From: Parietaria judaica
Taxonomy: Eukaryota; Streptophyta; Magnoliopsida; Rosales; Urticaceae
Length of the DNA stretch: 64,000 bases
Direction: 5' to 3'
NCBI GenBank assembly: GCA_954871525.1
Contig: OX940863.1
Coordinates: 25,370,001-25,434,000, forward strand
Each line of letters begins with the position of its first letter. Within the stretch, counting starts at the first letter, position 1. The notes under the pieces were generated by a model. The model was not told where the DNA came from. It worked only from the letters and a program-made list of their open reading frames with translations, and searched no databases. Shown piece by piece: positions 33,701-45,148 of the stretch. The translations under genes and the position numbers were made by a program.

Positions 33701-35055
33701 TTTTATTACTTTGATCTATAACTATTTGGATTTAGCATTATTTTTATGTTTTTAGGTGTTTTTTTTTTTTTTAATACAAAGATTTATTTTTTAAGCTCTC
33801 TAAACTAGACCTTCAAGTAATTTTTTGTTGGTTTAATTTAGCCAAGGATTCTCTCTCCGATTCATTATCCGCCTTCTTCGGCAAGTATCCTAAGTGATTT
33901 TTTTGTTTTGAGTTTGGATACATATTTCTTTTATCCATACAAAATTTGTACATAATTAATTTAGCTAATGATTCTCTACTCCTGTCGCAATTCACATTCT
34001 ACAGTAAGAATTTAAAGTGAGTTGTTTAAAATTTATATATATATATATTATATATATGGTTATTATAGGCAAAAGTACTCAAGTAGTTAGGAAATGTAGC
34101 GGCATAGCTAAGCCAAGTTAAACTACTTTCTTTTATATGGACAAAAAATTAGAATTCTTAATTTTCATGTTAGTATTTAAGTTTAAAGTGTATCTCAAGT
34201 AGCTCCAGATTATAGAATGCTATTTATTTTCACTATTTATATTAACTTGATTTTTCGTTCTCCAATAACTTTTTTTTTTCTTCTTATGGTGATAAGTGGG
34301 TTATTTCCTGATGTTGGTATTCTTAACAAGACTCTGTTAATATCTAATACTTCAAATGATTTATTGTTTACGTTTATTTATAGCATTTTTGGTAGTTATT
34401 TTACGTCATATTCGACTTTTCCACGATTATCTTCGATAATCTTCGATTATCCGTCTTGCCGGTAGTTATCGGCAAGACGGCCATGCCAATACTTTTCCAT
34501 GATTTTTGCCGAAAATCGGCAAACATCTTGAAAAATAACAAAAATATGGTACTTTTCAAGAATTTTTACACTTTTCGATGATTTTATTCGAGTATTTACA
34601 CATGTGAGAGTGAGGCTATATTTTATTTATCCATGTTTGAGTATGAAATGATTTTATTTTTGGCATTTTTAATGTTTTATCAACATTATATACTTAGTAA
34701 ATATATTCTTAAAAATATTTTAGTGATTTTTCATCGATAATCCTCGATAAGTGTCGATAATTCGACGATAATCATCGAAAAGTATCGGTAATCGGTAAGC
34801 TACAGTATTATTAGTTTTCCGTCGATAATCCGGTAATTTATCGATTAATCCGTCGATAACGGCAAGCGATTTATCGGTCATCGTATTATTTGTTTATTTT
34901 TTTTAATTTATTTTGAAAGTAATAAATAAATCACTCAAATTTATATATGATTTTTTGAAAAAAGAAAAACAACATTAAATTATTAACTGACATTAATAAG
35001 CTCTAAACTATTTTTTTATTGCTCAATTATCGTTCGCGCGGTGCCGGTCCACTAG
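30783..35055 (+). mobile_element. Non-autonomous Helitron 1, 4.3 kb
   Basis: 5' end A^TCTATATATATATAAAAG and 3' end GCGCGGTGCCGGTCCACTAG^T: TC start, CTAG end and insertion between A and T, as Helitrons do. The 3' hairpin (…CGCGCGGTG) is partly decayed. It shares the 3' terminus GGTCCACTAG and the 5' terminus with the larger element at 45349-53911. The interior has GC-richer exon-like pieces (31090-31195, 32270-32365) and an ORF at 32836-33102 that I cannot assign; these may be captured gene fragments. No Rep-helicase is present. Confidence 0.75.
34404..34885. mobile_element. Decayed hAT copy inside Helitron 1
   Basis: It shares TTCGACTTTTCCACGATTAT, CGTCTTGCCGGTAGTTATCG and CGTCGATAACGGCAAGCGAT with the intact element at 54927-55444, in inverted orientation. 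Its termini are decayed and no target-site duplication is seen. Confidence 0.75.
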
Positions 35056-35220
35056 TTTATATAGAATTAGAATTGTTATTTGGGCAAAGATAGAAATGCT
35101 CGTGTAAACAGAACAATTGGACAAATATCCTGACTAATTAGCACATATCAGAAAATATATAAATTACTGCCTAACATTTTATAAATAATATGTATTCCTT
35201 ACTCATCAATTATATACGTT
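35056..35220. other. Short AT-rich spacer
   Basis: Nothing recognised between Helitron 1 and the MITE remnant. Confidence 0.4.
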
Positions 35221-35415
35221 CAGAGAGGGTCGGCCCTAATATCGTCGTTTTTAATCGAGGTCCTAAGCTAAGTAAATTTTTGGGGCCCTTAAAGTATTTA
35301 ATTTTTTTTATATATATATTTATACAATAATATATCTAATAAAATTGAGGCCCTTAAAATTTGGGCGTTCGGGGCGTCCACCATGCTCGACTATAGTCAG
35401 GGCCGAGCCTGCATA
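35221..35415. mobile_element. Small hAT-like MITE remnant
   Basis: CAGAGAGGGTCGGCCCTAA at the left and CAGGGCCGAGCCTGC at the right, with a GGGGCCCTTAAAGTATTTAA interior that recurs at about 46740-46860. The terminal CAG..GGGNCGGCCC motif is typical of small hAT elements. Boundaries approximate. Confidence 0.5.
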
Positions 35416-35974
35416 CAGATTACTCCATCTATTATTATTGGAGAGGTTGATAAAGTAAAATATATTTTGGCTAGTTGTTCGGGTGCACAATTTTATTTTA
35501 TTTTAATACTAGTACTATTGACCAATGTTACAGTGCACTCTCTCATTACTGTAGATATATTTCAATGTAAGAACATGTAACACTATTAACCAAATTTACT
35601 TATGTAAAAAGGCGCGCACATTTGCGCCTCATGAGGTTTGAGCCCGGGATCTCTTAGAGAGGTATGCAGTGGATTAACTTAAGTTTAGACGTCAAATAAG
35701 AACACGAGAGAAACAAATTTAAACGGCAAAAATTCTTAAGTTGTAAAGGCATTTCATGCCGTTAAAAATAGATTAACTTCTCAAAATCTGCAGTAAAACA
35801 CAATTGAATATATACGCCACAGTAGTAACATTGCATCAAAAAACGAAATATGTTTCGCATATAAACAAAATATTGTCAAAAGGAGTCGGATATAATTACC
35901 TGATCAATACACCCAATATAAACTTTTGTATCCTACATATATATATGCAACACCAATTGTACTATAACAACTTA

Positions 35975-36220
35975 TCATTGTCCGGGAGGAGGCGCTTGCA
36001 CAGGTGGCGGCGGCGGCGGTGGCGGTGCTTCTCTTCCGGCTTGAGCTAATTTTCTGGCGGATTTCGGATCACCATAACTTGTCTTCACAGTTTCTGGAAA
36101 AGAATTGCATGGGTGATGATCAATCTCTTGCTCTGAACTGGCTTTTGGAAGCAAATAAGCTAGAGCAATTACAACAATTAGAAGTAGCATAAATGTAGAG
36201 AGCCCTTTGAAACTCCTCAT
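35975..36220 (-). CDS. Secreted proline-rich peptide precursor, paralogue 1
   Basis: Single-exon, 81-residue product if it starts at MRSFKGLSTFMLLL (36220); six more residues are possible from 36238. I choose 36220 because all three paralogues share this start. Residues 1-28 form a hydrophobic signal peptide, then an acidic and polar pro-region (EQEIDHHPCNSF), a conserved SARKL, GREA, and a terminal run of eight prolines ending VQAPPPGQ. No known family recognised. The layout (signal peptide, variable middle, conserved basic plus Pro-rich tail) fits a signalling-peptide precursor or a small hydroxyproline-rich wall protein. The 5' region has a TATA-like TATAAAG and AAAGCAACATAC, shared with paralogue 2. 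Confidence 0.7.
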   Translation of the reverse strand: MRSFKGLSTFMLLLIVVIALAYLLPKASSEQEIDHHPCNSFPETVKTSYGDPKSARKLAQAGREAPPPPPPPPVQAPPPGQ

Positions 36221-36280
36221 CTTTGGAATACAGTACATATATGTTTATAGATTATAATCTCTCGATCTCTGTTGTATGTT

Positions 36281-36290
36281 GCTTTATATT
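36281..36290 (-). promoter_or_regulatory. TATA-like box of peptide gene 1
   Basis: AATATAAAGC on the minus strand, about 60 bp upstream of the start codon. It is followed by AACATACA, also present just upstream of peptide gene 2. Confidence 0.5.
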
Positions 36291-36773
36291 AGTGAATTCT
36301 TTGACCAGGCATTTATTTAGAGCACTAATATTAAGAAACTTCATTTTTTATTTCTTTATTTACAACTATTATTTTATCATCTCAAATTTATAAGTCTAAA
36401 ATGATTATTTTAGAATTTTTGGGTGAAAAATACTCTCACTTTATAATGTTATAAACTGTCATGCTAAAGTGAACGTATTTTTAACCCAAATTTTGTTCGA
36501 AAAATAATTTTGAAATTATAAAACTTGAAAGAATAAAATATAGTTGTAAATAAAAGAGTCAAAAATAAAGTTTTCTTATCATTTGCCTGTATATAATAAT
36601 ATATTTACTAGTCAACTATTTTAATTATTCTATTTACCAGTCATTTGCCTGTATATAATATATTTATTTTATCATTTGCCTGTATATAATACATTTACTA
36701 GTCACATATTTTCATTCGTCTAGCTATTTCCGTCTAGCTTGGCACGTGCAAGTTTTCATATTGACGGGATCAA

Positions 36774-36774
<1 letters not shown>

Positions 36775-36846
<72 letters not shown>
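36775..36846. repeat. (TTA)n microsatellite
   Basis: A pure trinucleotide tract of about 24 units. Confidence 0.97.
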
Positions 36847-36847
<1 letters not shown>

Positions 36848-37780
36848 GTCAGATTGGAGATATACTTTTTTTTAATCGTAATTGATCAGTTTATTCAAAT
36901 ACCTATAATTTACCGGGTATATCCATAAAAATGAATTATCAGTATTTTAGTGATAACGGGATTATAAACATTTCTTCCAGTGTTCATAAGAACCTCTATT
37001 ATACTATTCATTTAAAAATATGTAACATTTTGATCTATATAAACGTGCGACGCATACATAATAAGAACTTTTATTTTTATTTTTTTGAACGCACATCATC
37101 TTTTTTTTTTCTCCATAAAAAATTGAGTAGTTTGTGCTCACTTTATGTTATTAAATTTATTTTGGTGTATTTTTTAATAAATATCTCTACAATTAAATCA
37201 ATAATATTTTTTTTCATGCATAATGTGCAAAATATATTCGAAATTAAAGTTTAGGGTTTCGAAACATTACTAAACTTTTGGTACTTTTGCCGATTTTCTC
37301 CTCGGTATGCGTGCGTGATTTCTGGGACGGATTCGGATCGTAGCTACACAAGTGTCGAGCCTTTAGATTGTCCACCCTCGCTGCGGGAACGTCGGTGTAT
37401 GACCAAAAATGGGGGATTCAGACTGCTAGGTCTATTACGGCGATTAGACGACGAACCGGTTAAAGCACGGGGGAGGAAAAATGCGCCTAGGGTTTCTAGA
37501 GAGTAAGCTGCGATTTTTATTGGCTTCGGGAATGAGGCATGTCGAATTATGAGCTAAGGGAGGGCTTAAATAACCACATGGGTTAATGACCTAATGGCCT
37601 TTTGGGCCCGGTAAGTGAGCCCATTAGGTCATTATTAATTAATTCTGATAATTATTAATGACTCATTATCCCGGGCCTCGAGTGGGCCCGCTAACATTTA
37701 TCGTGGTCGGGTTGGACCCGAAAAGCCCGTTGGACTCAAATCTCGATTCGGGCATTTCCTACAAAAATGATTTAAAAAAA

Positions 37781-38200
37781 GAGAAATGGCTCTTAATAGC
37801 CAAATTGAAACGTTTGATTAGCCAAATAGCCAACCTTCTCTTTTTCTTTGCAAAATAGCCAAATTGATGAGGTGGCTATTTAATAACATATTTTATACCT
37901 ATAACACCCTTTTAACATATTAACGTGTATTAACAAAGTTAATTTTTCTTAAAAATAAGAACATTTACTTGTGTTTACAGAAAACCTATATTAACGTGTA
38001 TTAACTAAAAAATTTAATTTATTTTTAAACAAATTAACTTAGTTAATACACGTTAATATAGTTAATACACGTTAATACAAGGGTAATACGGTCTTTCGTG
38101 ATTTATTAACGTGGTTGATTGGTTATTTGGCAATATTAATCAAAAGGTTGACTATTTTACAAAATAGTTTTTCTAGTTTGGCTATATGGTTATAGAGCCC
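37781..38200. mobile_element. 420-bp MULE deletion derivative
   Basis: The left end GAGAAATGGCTCTTAATAGCC and right end GGTTATAGAGCCC are flanked by perfect TTAAAAAAA duplications (37772-37780, 38201-38209), a 9-bp MULE TSD. Both ends and part of the interior (TTCTTAAAAATAAGAAC region) match the 4.8-kb MULE at 23539-28324 in reverse, so it is an internally deleted relative. Interior repeats of TTAACGTGTATTAAC. Confidence 0.92.
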
Positions 38201-38209
38201 TTAAAAAAA

Positions 38210-39508
38210 TATATATTATAATTAATTTTTCAGGTCAATTTCAAAAACTAAAAAATTTAAAACTTTCATTCTCCCTTTTACAAGTTTCTTGTGCTATCAG
38301 ATACAAATTTTTTTGTGTTAGTTTCTACTTTCTTGTGTTATCAAGGACATTTTAATTTTAAATTGTATTTGATAACATAAAATGTCATTGACAATACAAA
38401 ACTGTCTTTGATAACACAAAAATCTTAAGGGTGAAAGGGAGAATGAAAAGTTTATAATATTATAATTCTTAAATTTAAAGTTAAAAAATTAATTATTTTT
38501 TTAAGCCATTTTGGCAAATTTCTCTTTGAAAAACCTCTTGCTACAATTGCGTATATATATAATTTTTAGTCCTATAGTTTCAACTATAAATTAGCAATGA
38601 GTTAATCAAACGGATAAAATTATTAATTACAAGTCTCATGATAATCAATTAATGCACCGTTAATTAGTGATTAATTTGGGGATGAGGGTTTAATTCTTGC
38701 ACAATTTTATTTTTCTTTTCTATATTAGAGGATTGTATTTCCCTCTACCTTCAGTGATTCAATTCCGGCCATGACCTCTAATTTCTTAAGTGGTCTTGGA
38801 TCTTTACCTCTAGACAGGGCACATCTAGTCGATCTTAACCCATAATTATATCATATTGTATATGAACAAAAAGTAGTCGGGAGAGCAACCCGCCTAGTCA
38901 AATATACATGATTTTGTTCGATATAATCACAACACCTCCTTAAAATTCCGACAAATTCTCCTCCGACATCCACTCCGCAGAAGCACAGTGTTGATGCAGC
39001 ACAAAGAGAGGAAAACAACGTCTATAGGATCGGGGGTTGTATCCGTGACGGGGAATGAAGATCTTAGGTGGCCTTACTTCCGCAAAGCGATTCTTCAGGC
39101 CTACTCTTGCCGCGACTTGCGAGGGCCGAGGGGCTTTCTTCTAGAATAAACTTATTTTCAATGGGTGATTGAAAGCTTTTCAAAATGGTCAACCCACCTC
39201 TTTCGGTGAAAATCTTCTACTAACTTGCAAGAATGTCTCTATGTTGAAGACATTCTTAGTCTTAACTTATATTGTGATTTTTACTTTTAATTTTTACTAA
39301 GTAGTCAGAAAAATTGTATTGCTCATTTACTTGTGTAAGTAATTTTGAAAAGATCAACAATATAAATGAAAATATCTAACCAACTACAAAGTCATACAAC
39401 GCGCATTCCTTAAACAAGTTATTAATTCCCAAATATTCTATAATATATAGACAAAACAATACGTTTGATCACCTTTAAGTTTTGACAATTTATATGCTCA
39501 TGATCTTA
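38210..39508. other. Intergenic, one unassigned GC-richer block
   Basis: Mostly AT-rich. About 38920-39150 is GC-richer and has an open minus-strand frame without ATG that I cannot assign; it may be transposon or captured exon debris. Confidence 0.4.
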
Positions 39509-39760
39509 TCAGAATCCCGGCGAAGGCGCATGTACAGGTGGTGGCGGTGGCGGCGGCGGTTCGTATCTTCCGGCTTCATCTAATTTCCTGGCAAATTTTG
39601 GATTCCCATAATATCTTGCACTCTTCACAATTTCTGGAAAAGTATTCCAATATGGTTGATCAATCTCTTGCTCTGAACTGGCTTCTGAAAGGAAATTGGC
39701 TAAAGCAATTATAATGATTAGAAGAATCATTAATGTGGAGAGTCCTTTGAAAGTCCTCAT
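39509..39760 (-). CDS. Secreted proline-rich peptide precursor, paralogue 2
   Basis: 83 residues from MRTFKGLSTLMILL (39760), closely similar to paralogue 1; an upstream ATG at 39814 would add 18 residues but is not shared by the relatives. Signal peptide to about residue 28 (…SEASSEQEID), then FARKL, AGRYE, eight prolines and VHAPSPGF at the C-terminus. TATA-like CTATATATGC lies just upstream on the minus strand (39811-39820), followed by AAAGCAACATAC. Family unknown; secreted by inference. Confidence 0.72.
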   Translation of the reverse strand: MRTFKGLSTLMILLIIIIALANFLSEASSEQEIDQPYWNTFPEIVKSARYYGNPKFARKLDEAGRYEPPPPPPPPVHAPSPGF

Positions 39761-39814
39761 CTGTGGAATATATATTTTTTGTTGAGAATAATCTCTCTGT
39801 ATGTTGCTTTGCAT

Positions 39815-41111
39815 ATATAGCTTGGTTATAATATTAATATATAGATATTTTTAGTGTAAGCACTTTAATTTTCTAATAGAGCCTTGCACATTCTCAATCT
39901 CTTTTATTAGCGGTAATAGTACAATTTCAATTATTTAACATTTTTATTGCACTAGAGATACACACTAGCTTAACATCATTAATTACGGAGGGACGGAACG
40001 AGATCTCGACACTTTTTCTCTTTTGAATTACTATTGCCGCTAAAAAAGAAGTTAGGAATATGTTAGCATACTTGTTAGTTGTTAACTTGTTACAATACTT
40101 ATTTTATAAATATTCTTATAATATAATTATTAGTCAACTATCTCAATAATAAAGTCCTTGAAGTTTGATCTAGCTACTCTCGTCCAGCTTGGCATGTAAT
40201 ATTATTTTTGTGTAGAATTTGGATATCAAAATTATTCTGGTAGGTAGTCAATTTGTAAATTATAACTATCTTCTTAATAATTAATATTAAAACACTTATA
40301 ATTTTACTTGTTGATATTTTTTTCAAAAATTGAATAACCGGTAATATAGGATCATCGATAATTTATTTGTCGGTATACCCCTAGATTATAAAACATGTCA
40401 CATTTACATATAACAAAATGAGTATTTTGTGCGCACTTGTCTTATTTAATTTATTTTGGTGTATTTATTAAACGAATTTCTCTGCAATTAAATTGATAGA
40501 TCTTTTTCTCACGCGTAATCTGCAAATAATTATGCATACTGACTAAATAATGCATAGAAATTTGTATGACTCTTAACGTAAGTGATACAATTTTTTGTAT
40601 TTCAAATTTTAGGCAAGAATTATACTATTTCAAAAAATTGAGGAGTGGTTTCAATCCCTCCATTTCATGATGCACTGGCGAAGGACGCGGTCGGATTTCA
40701 GCTGGGCCGGAAAGTAGGCCCAAGCAAAGAAAACGGTAAATTTGGTAAGCAAAATCAACTTAGTATTGTGCCCCCAAACTTTCCAATGATATTAAGAACA
40801 CGCCGATTAAGTATTTATAGCTAAAGTTATGAGTAATAATAACTTTAATTATAAATAATTAATTCAATTAATCAACTTCTTAATATCCAATCTCAAAATA
40901 ATAATTCTTAACTACTTAAAATTTTAGAACCGGCCCTATATACATACAAAATAAGGGAAATATGCTTGTATACACAATGGGTAGTCTTTTAAAAGGTTTG
41001 ACATAAAATAGATATTTCGTACCATTTCCATATAATATAATACTAAGAGGTTAAGCAATTACTATGTCTTGACAGAACCTAAAGAAACGATCGGGCAAGC
41101 GGCAATTGGAA
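39815..41111. other. Intergenic
   Basis: AT-rich spacer between peptide genes. Nothing recognised beyond short inverted and AT-rich tracts. Confidence 0.4.
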
Positions 41112-41450
41112 TCACAACAGCACTGACGGCGGTGGCGGTGGTGTCATTGGTAGCTCCGGAGGGACCACATAGCTAGGTGGTGGCGGCGGCGGCTCATGGA
41201 ATATGGGCCGGGGTTGCCAAACCGGAGACGTGTGCATCCGTGGCGGGGGAGGCGGAGCGATGCTATTGCGGTGGTGCCGGCGAAAGCGTCGGCAGCGAAG
41301 TGAAGAGAAGGCGTGCATTTTAGTGGGAGGAATAAAAGGAGTATTGAGTGTGAGATGGCTTTGATCGGCGAATGCTTCGGAGAGGCACCAAATGAATGTT
41401 ATACTCGCTACTAGTAAGAATATCGAAACCTTCATGTTTGAGAAACTCAT
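41112..41450 (-). CDS. Secreted proline-rich protein, divergent cluster member
   Basis: 112 residues, single exon. Starts MSFSNMKVSIFLLVASITFI, a signal peptide (an internal start MKVSIF is also possible). The mature part has a basic block RCRRFRRHHRNS and three Pro-runs (APPPPPRM, EPPPPPPS, TPPPPPS). It lacks the ARKL element of the other three cluster genes, so kinship is suggested only by position, strand and composition. TATATATA lies upstream at 41481-41488. Confidence 0.6.
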   Translation of the reverse strand: MSFSNMKVSIFLLVASITFIWCLSEAFADQSHLTLNTPFIPPTKMHAFSSLRCRRFRRHHRNSIAPPPPPRMHTSPVWQPRPIFHEPPPPPPSYVVPPELPMTPPPPPSVLL

Positions 41451-42420
41451 GTGTTTACTTTGATCTTGCTAACGCGAATTTATATATATTCATCTTAGAT
41501 ATATATAATTCAATTTTTTCGTATTTTTATGTCCTTATTCTATCTTTTCATTAATCCTTTAGATATGTAGCGTAGTTGGGTTTTTAATGCTCACTTGTGA
41601 AACAATTAATTAGATCAATATATATCTTGGAATGTGTGAACTGTGAATCATGATCATGTTATCGCTAAATCTCGATAAACGAAGAGAAAAACTAAAATCA
41701 GACCCAGTTCAAATGAAACTAAATGCAAGTGACAAGAAGGTTTGGTTGCTTCAATATTCAAGAAAATAAGTTTATTAAGTCAAGATTAATTATGTTGCCG
41801 TGGTTGAAAACTGTCTTTAACCTTTAATTCATGGTTAATCGAGGTATAAAAGTACTTAATTTTAACCAAGTGGTACGATATATAGATCTAGAATTTTAAA
41901 TAAGGCAGTGTTTATAATGAACAAATATGAACCGACGCATTTTTTCCAATTTTTTTGACAAACATCAGTCAATTTTTAGCATAGTATTATTAATTTATAC
42001 CTACAATTGATACACACTCATGTACTCATCTAGCTATCTAGCATATTCTTTCATTGTAATTTGATGAAAATAAATTGGACGGAAAAATGGTCGCTTCATA
42101 TTTGTTGACTTTAGATACTTTTATCACTATTTTAGACCTTTGCCGCCTCAATCGGTTAATATTAAAATACTTTTGCCGTGATAATAACAGCATGATTATA
42201 CAAAAGATGCGTAAAATATACATTAATGAATTCCATAAAGTAGGAGGCTACGAGCTATGATAATTAGAAAGCAAAGTATCATGAAGTCCTATAATTTCAA
42301 GTTTTCAACTGACAATAGAAATTTAATTAACTATGTATTTTCAAGATACCACGTACAAATTTATCTAGGATATCTTGAAGTAATTTAATGTGAAACAATG
42401 GTAGCTATAAAGCCGCTGGT
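41451..42420. other. Intergenic
   Basis: AT-rich; it includes the TATA region of the gene at 41112-41450. No other gene recognised. Confidence 0.4.
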
Positions 42421-42672
42421 CTACGGCCATTTCGGTGGTGCGGGTCTTGGCGGCGGAGGTGGTGGAGGCGGCTCGACTCTTCCCTCGCTGACTAACTTTC
42501 TGGCGGGTTTCAGATTATTATAACTTTCTAAAGGTTTGGGAAGAGAATAAATAAACGAGTAAATAATATTCCCTTTCTCTGAATTGGCTTTTTGAAGCGA
42601 ATTACTTGAAGCAATTATAATGGCTACAAGTAGAATTTTTAAAGAGAGTCCTTTAAAATTTAAAGTCCTCAT
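42421..42672 (-). CDS. Secreted proline-rich peptide precursor, paralogue 3
   Basis: 83 residues from MRTLNFKGLSLKILLVAIII (42672). Signal peptide ends about KANSEKG, then a divergent middle, the conserved PARKL, EGRVE, eight prolines and RPAPPKWP. CTATAAATATA on the minus strand (42711-42721) is a plausible TATA box about 40 bp upstream. The CCAAAGATGAGG start context is shared with paralogue 1 (TTCCAAAGATGAGG). Confidence 0.72.
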   Translation of the reverse strand: MRTLNFKGLSLKILLVAIIIASSNSLQKANSEKGNIIYSFIYSLPKPLESYNNLKPARKLVSEGRVEPPPPPPPPRPAPPKWP

Positions 42673-42997
42673 CTTTGGAGTAAACGTTTATAGAGAATAT
42701 GTAGTCTCTTATATTTATAGCTTTAGCATGCATGTCTTGATTTTTTTTTTTTATATATTCTTTGATCGGGTCTCTACATGTAACCAAGTCCGATGCAATT
42801 TTTTTAATGTCCAATATTTAATGATTTGTGTATTGATCAAGCTACTTGGTCCAACTTTTCTTGTAGTTTTTTTAATTGATGGGATTAATTTCATACGAGA
42901 CGTATTAAAAAATTATATATTTTTATATATTACTGTGACGATAGTCAATATATACTAACGATATTTTTTGATTTGTTTTTCACAGGAAGTAGTTATT

Positions 42998-45148
42998 AAG
43001 GTTCAACTTACCGAACTTTTCGATAAATCGGTTACCGTTTTCGACGGATTAATCGATAGCTTACCGATTAACCGACGGAAAACCTATAATACTGTAGCTT
43101 ACCGATTACCGATACTTTTCGATGATTATCGACGGATTATCGATACTTTTCGACAAAAAACTTATAAAATATTTTTATAATAACATACCTCAAATTCAAA
43201 ACATATGTAGATACGTAAAGTCATACACACACATACAATTCCATCAAAAAGCTCAAATCTAAAAGACTAATAACATAGTCTAACAAGTCTCAACTATCAA
43301 ATACATAGTCTAATATAGTAATATCTCAAACTCAAACACATAATAGAAAGAAAGATAATGGATAGAAATAATACTCAACAGTCAAATCGCAAAAATAGGT
43401 ACTTTTACCGCAAAAAACAAATTTTTCCTCAAAAAAAAAAAATTCCACCAAAATCCCACATTATTGTAGGAATAAATATTTTATGAAAGCTGGCAGCAAG
43501 AAAAATCAGTAGATTACCGAGAAATCACGAGCAGCTAAACTTGAGGACTTTTGCCGCAATTATGACGAAAACCGAACTATTGTCAAAATATTTTCAAAAA
43601 ATCAGATTAAGATTTCAAAAAATATTTAATAAACGAAAAGACCCAAAAAAATGAGTACATTACCTAAAAAATCACGAAAGATAAACTTCAAACACTTTCG
43701 CGGCAATTATGACGAAAACCGAAATACCTTAAAATCTGCAAATAAACTACACCAAAAAATCACATTAATATTTCAAAAAATATTTAATAAAGGAAAACAC
43801 CCAAAAAATGAGTAGATTACCTCACAAAACACGAAAGATAAACTTGCAATACTTTTGCCGCAGTTATAAGAAAAACCGAATTATCGTCAAATCTGCAAAT
43901 AAACTACAACAAAAAATCAGATTAATATTTCAAAAAATATTTGATAAACGAAAAAACCCCCAAAAAAATGAATAGATTACTTCACAAATCACAAAAAGTA
44001 AACTTTAAATACTTTTGCCATAATTATTAAGAGATCCGAATTATACCTCAAATCTGCCTAAAAATTGACCGAAGTGCAAAATCAGTATTTCAATAATTTA
44101 TTATTCAACTATATACATAAAAAAAAAATTGATTAAATAGCTATAAAATTTTAAAAAAAAAATATGAATTTCTATATTTTTTTACATAAAAAAACCTAAA
44201 AAGTATTGTAATCTTGATATATTTCATCTAAATCCAACAAAATAATTACAAATAAAGTCATGGAAACAAGTTTTCATCAAGATATATTCATAAAAATGCA
44301 AAAAAAAAAAAAAACTCAAAATTAGTCCCAAAAATATGAGCAAATTTGGTACCCGACCGGACCAAAATCTTTTTGCCGCCCAAAACCCGGTACCGGATTT
44401 ATCCGGTTCCGGAAAAGGTCGGACCCGGATAAATCCGGTTCCGGGTTTTTAAAAATATTTTTTTATTTATTTAATTCGTTTATTTAATGTGTAGTCCTTT
44501 AATCTGGGCCGTCGGATCGCGAGATCGACGGCCCAGATTATAGCTTTTAATTTTTTTTTTATTTTTTATTTTTAAAAAGGCCGGAACCGGACCTATCCGG
44601 GTCCGACTTTTTCCGGACCCGGATAGTTCCGGTTCCGACTTTTTCCGGACCCGGATAGTTCCGGGTCCGACTTTTAAAAAAAAAAAAGTGGATCCGGGTT
44701 TTAATCCGGATCCACATTTTTGGGACTACTCAAAATCATAAAAGTGTCAATCTTTATCCATCTCTAAACATAACTCATGAACAACTAACTCTTTGTTTTT
44801 GTAACTTATGCAAATCATCTCAAAATCGTGAGAAATCAGTAAATATGAAAGAAAAATTGCAAGAAACATGTAGATCTATGATTATAACTCCTAAATATAC
44901 CCAAAAGTTTGATTTTTTTTTTTTAGAAATTCGGTGGAAAATGCTTAAAACAAAACTTTGCAAACTTTTGCCATATAAATGATTATCAGCGAAAAGACCC
45001 TCATTTTTACACTGCAATTTCCGATAATAGATTGGAGAAGGTTTTATCGATAAGATCGATTATAACGGTAACTATTATAGGCGGTAACTTATCGGTAAAC
45101 ATCGGTAAGACCGATTATCGGCGATAATCGACGAAAAGTCGAACCCTT
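42998..45148. mobile_element. hAT element, 2.1 kb, with a nested hAT
   Basis: Left end AAGGTTCAACTTACCGAA and right end GACGAAAAGTCGAACCCTT match the termini of the 518-bp element at 54927-55444. The interior holds several copies of an approximately 150-bp unit with GACGAAAACCGAA and CTTTTGCCGCAATTAT. No transposase is legible and no clear 8-bp duplication remains. A second hAT is nested at 44323-44728. Confidence 0.75.
44323..44728. mobile_element. Nested hAT element, 406 bp
   Basis: TAGTCCCAAAAATATG at the left and CATTTTTGGGACTA at the right, flanked by a perfect 8-bp duplication CTCAAAAT (44315-44322, 44729-44736). Subterminal regions are arrays of CCGGTTCCGG and GGACCCGGATA motifs. Non-coding. 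Confidence 0.93.

Larger units (their letters stand above)
36239..37780. other. Intergenic with repeat debris
   Basis: Holds a (TTA)n microsatellite and a GC-richer block at about 37300-37760 (GGGCCCG-rich, possibly LTR-derived) that directly abuts the left TSD of the MULE derivative. The open frames here (36746-36928, 37315-37506) match nothing I know; the first is a microsatellite read as poly-tyrosine. Confidence 0.45.

Noticed and set aside
35600..35680. Possible tRNA or SINE from GGTTTGAGCCCGGGATCTC
   Set aside because: B-box-like, but I could not find a matching A box or a tRNA cloverleaf.
36746..36928. ORF with a poly-tyrosine run
   Set aside because: It is the (TTA)n microsatellite read in one frame; there is no conserved protein on either side.
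37300..37760. Possible gene from the GC-rich ORF at 37315-37506
   Set aside because: No recognisable domain or splice structure; more like LTR or transposon debris next to the MULE derivative.
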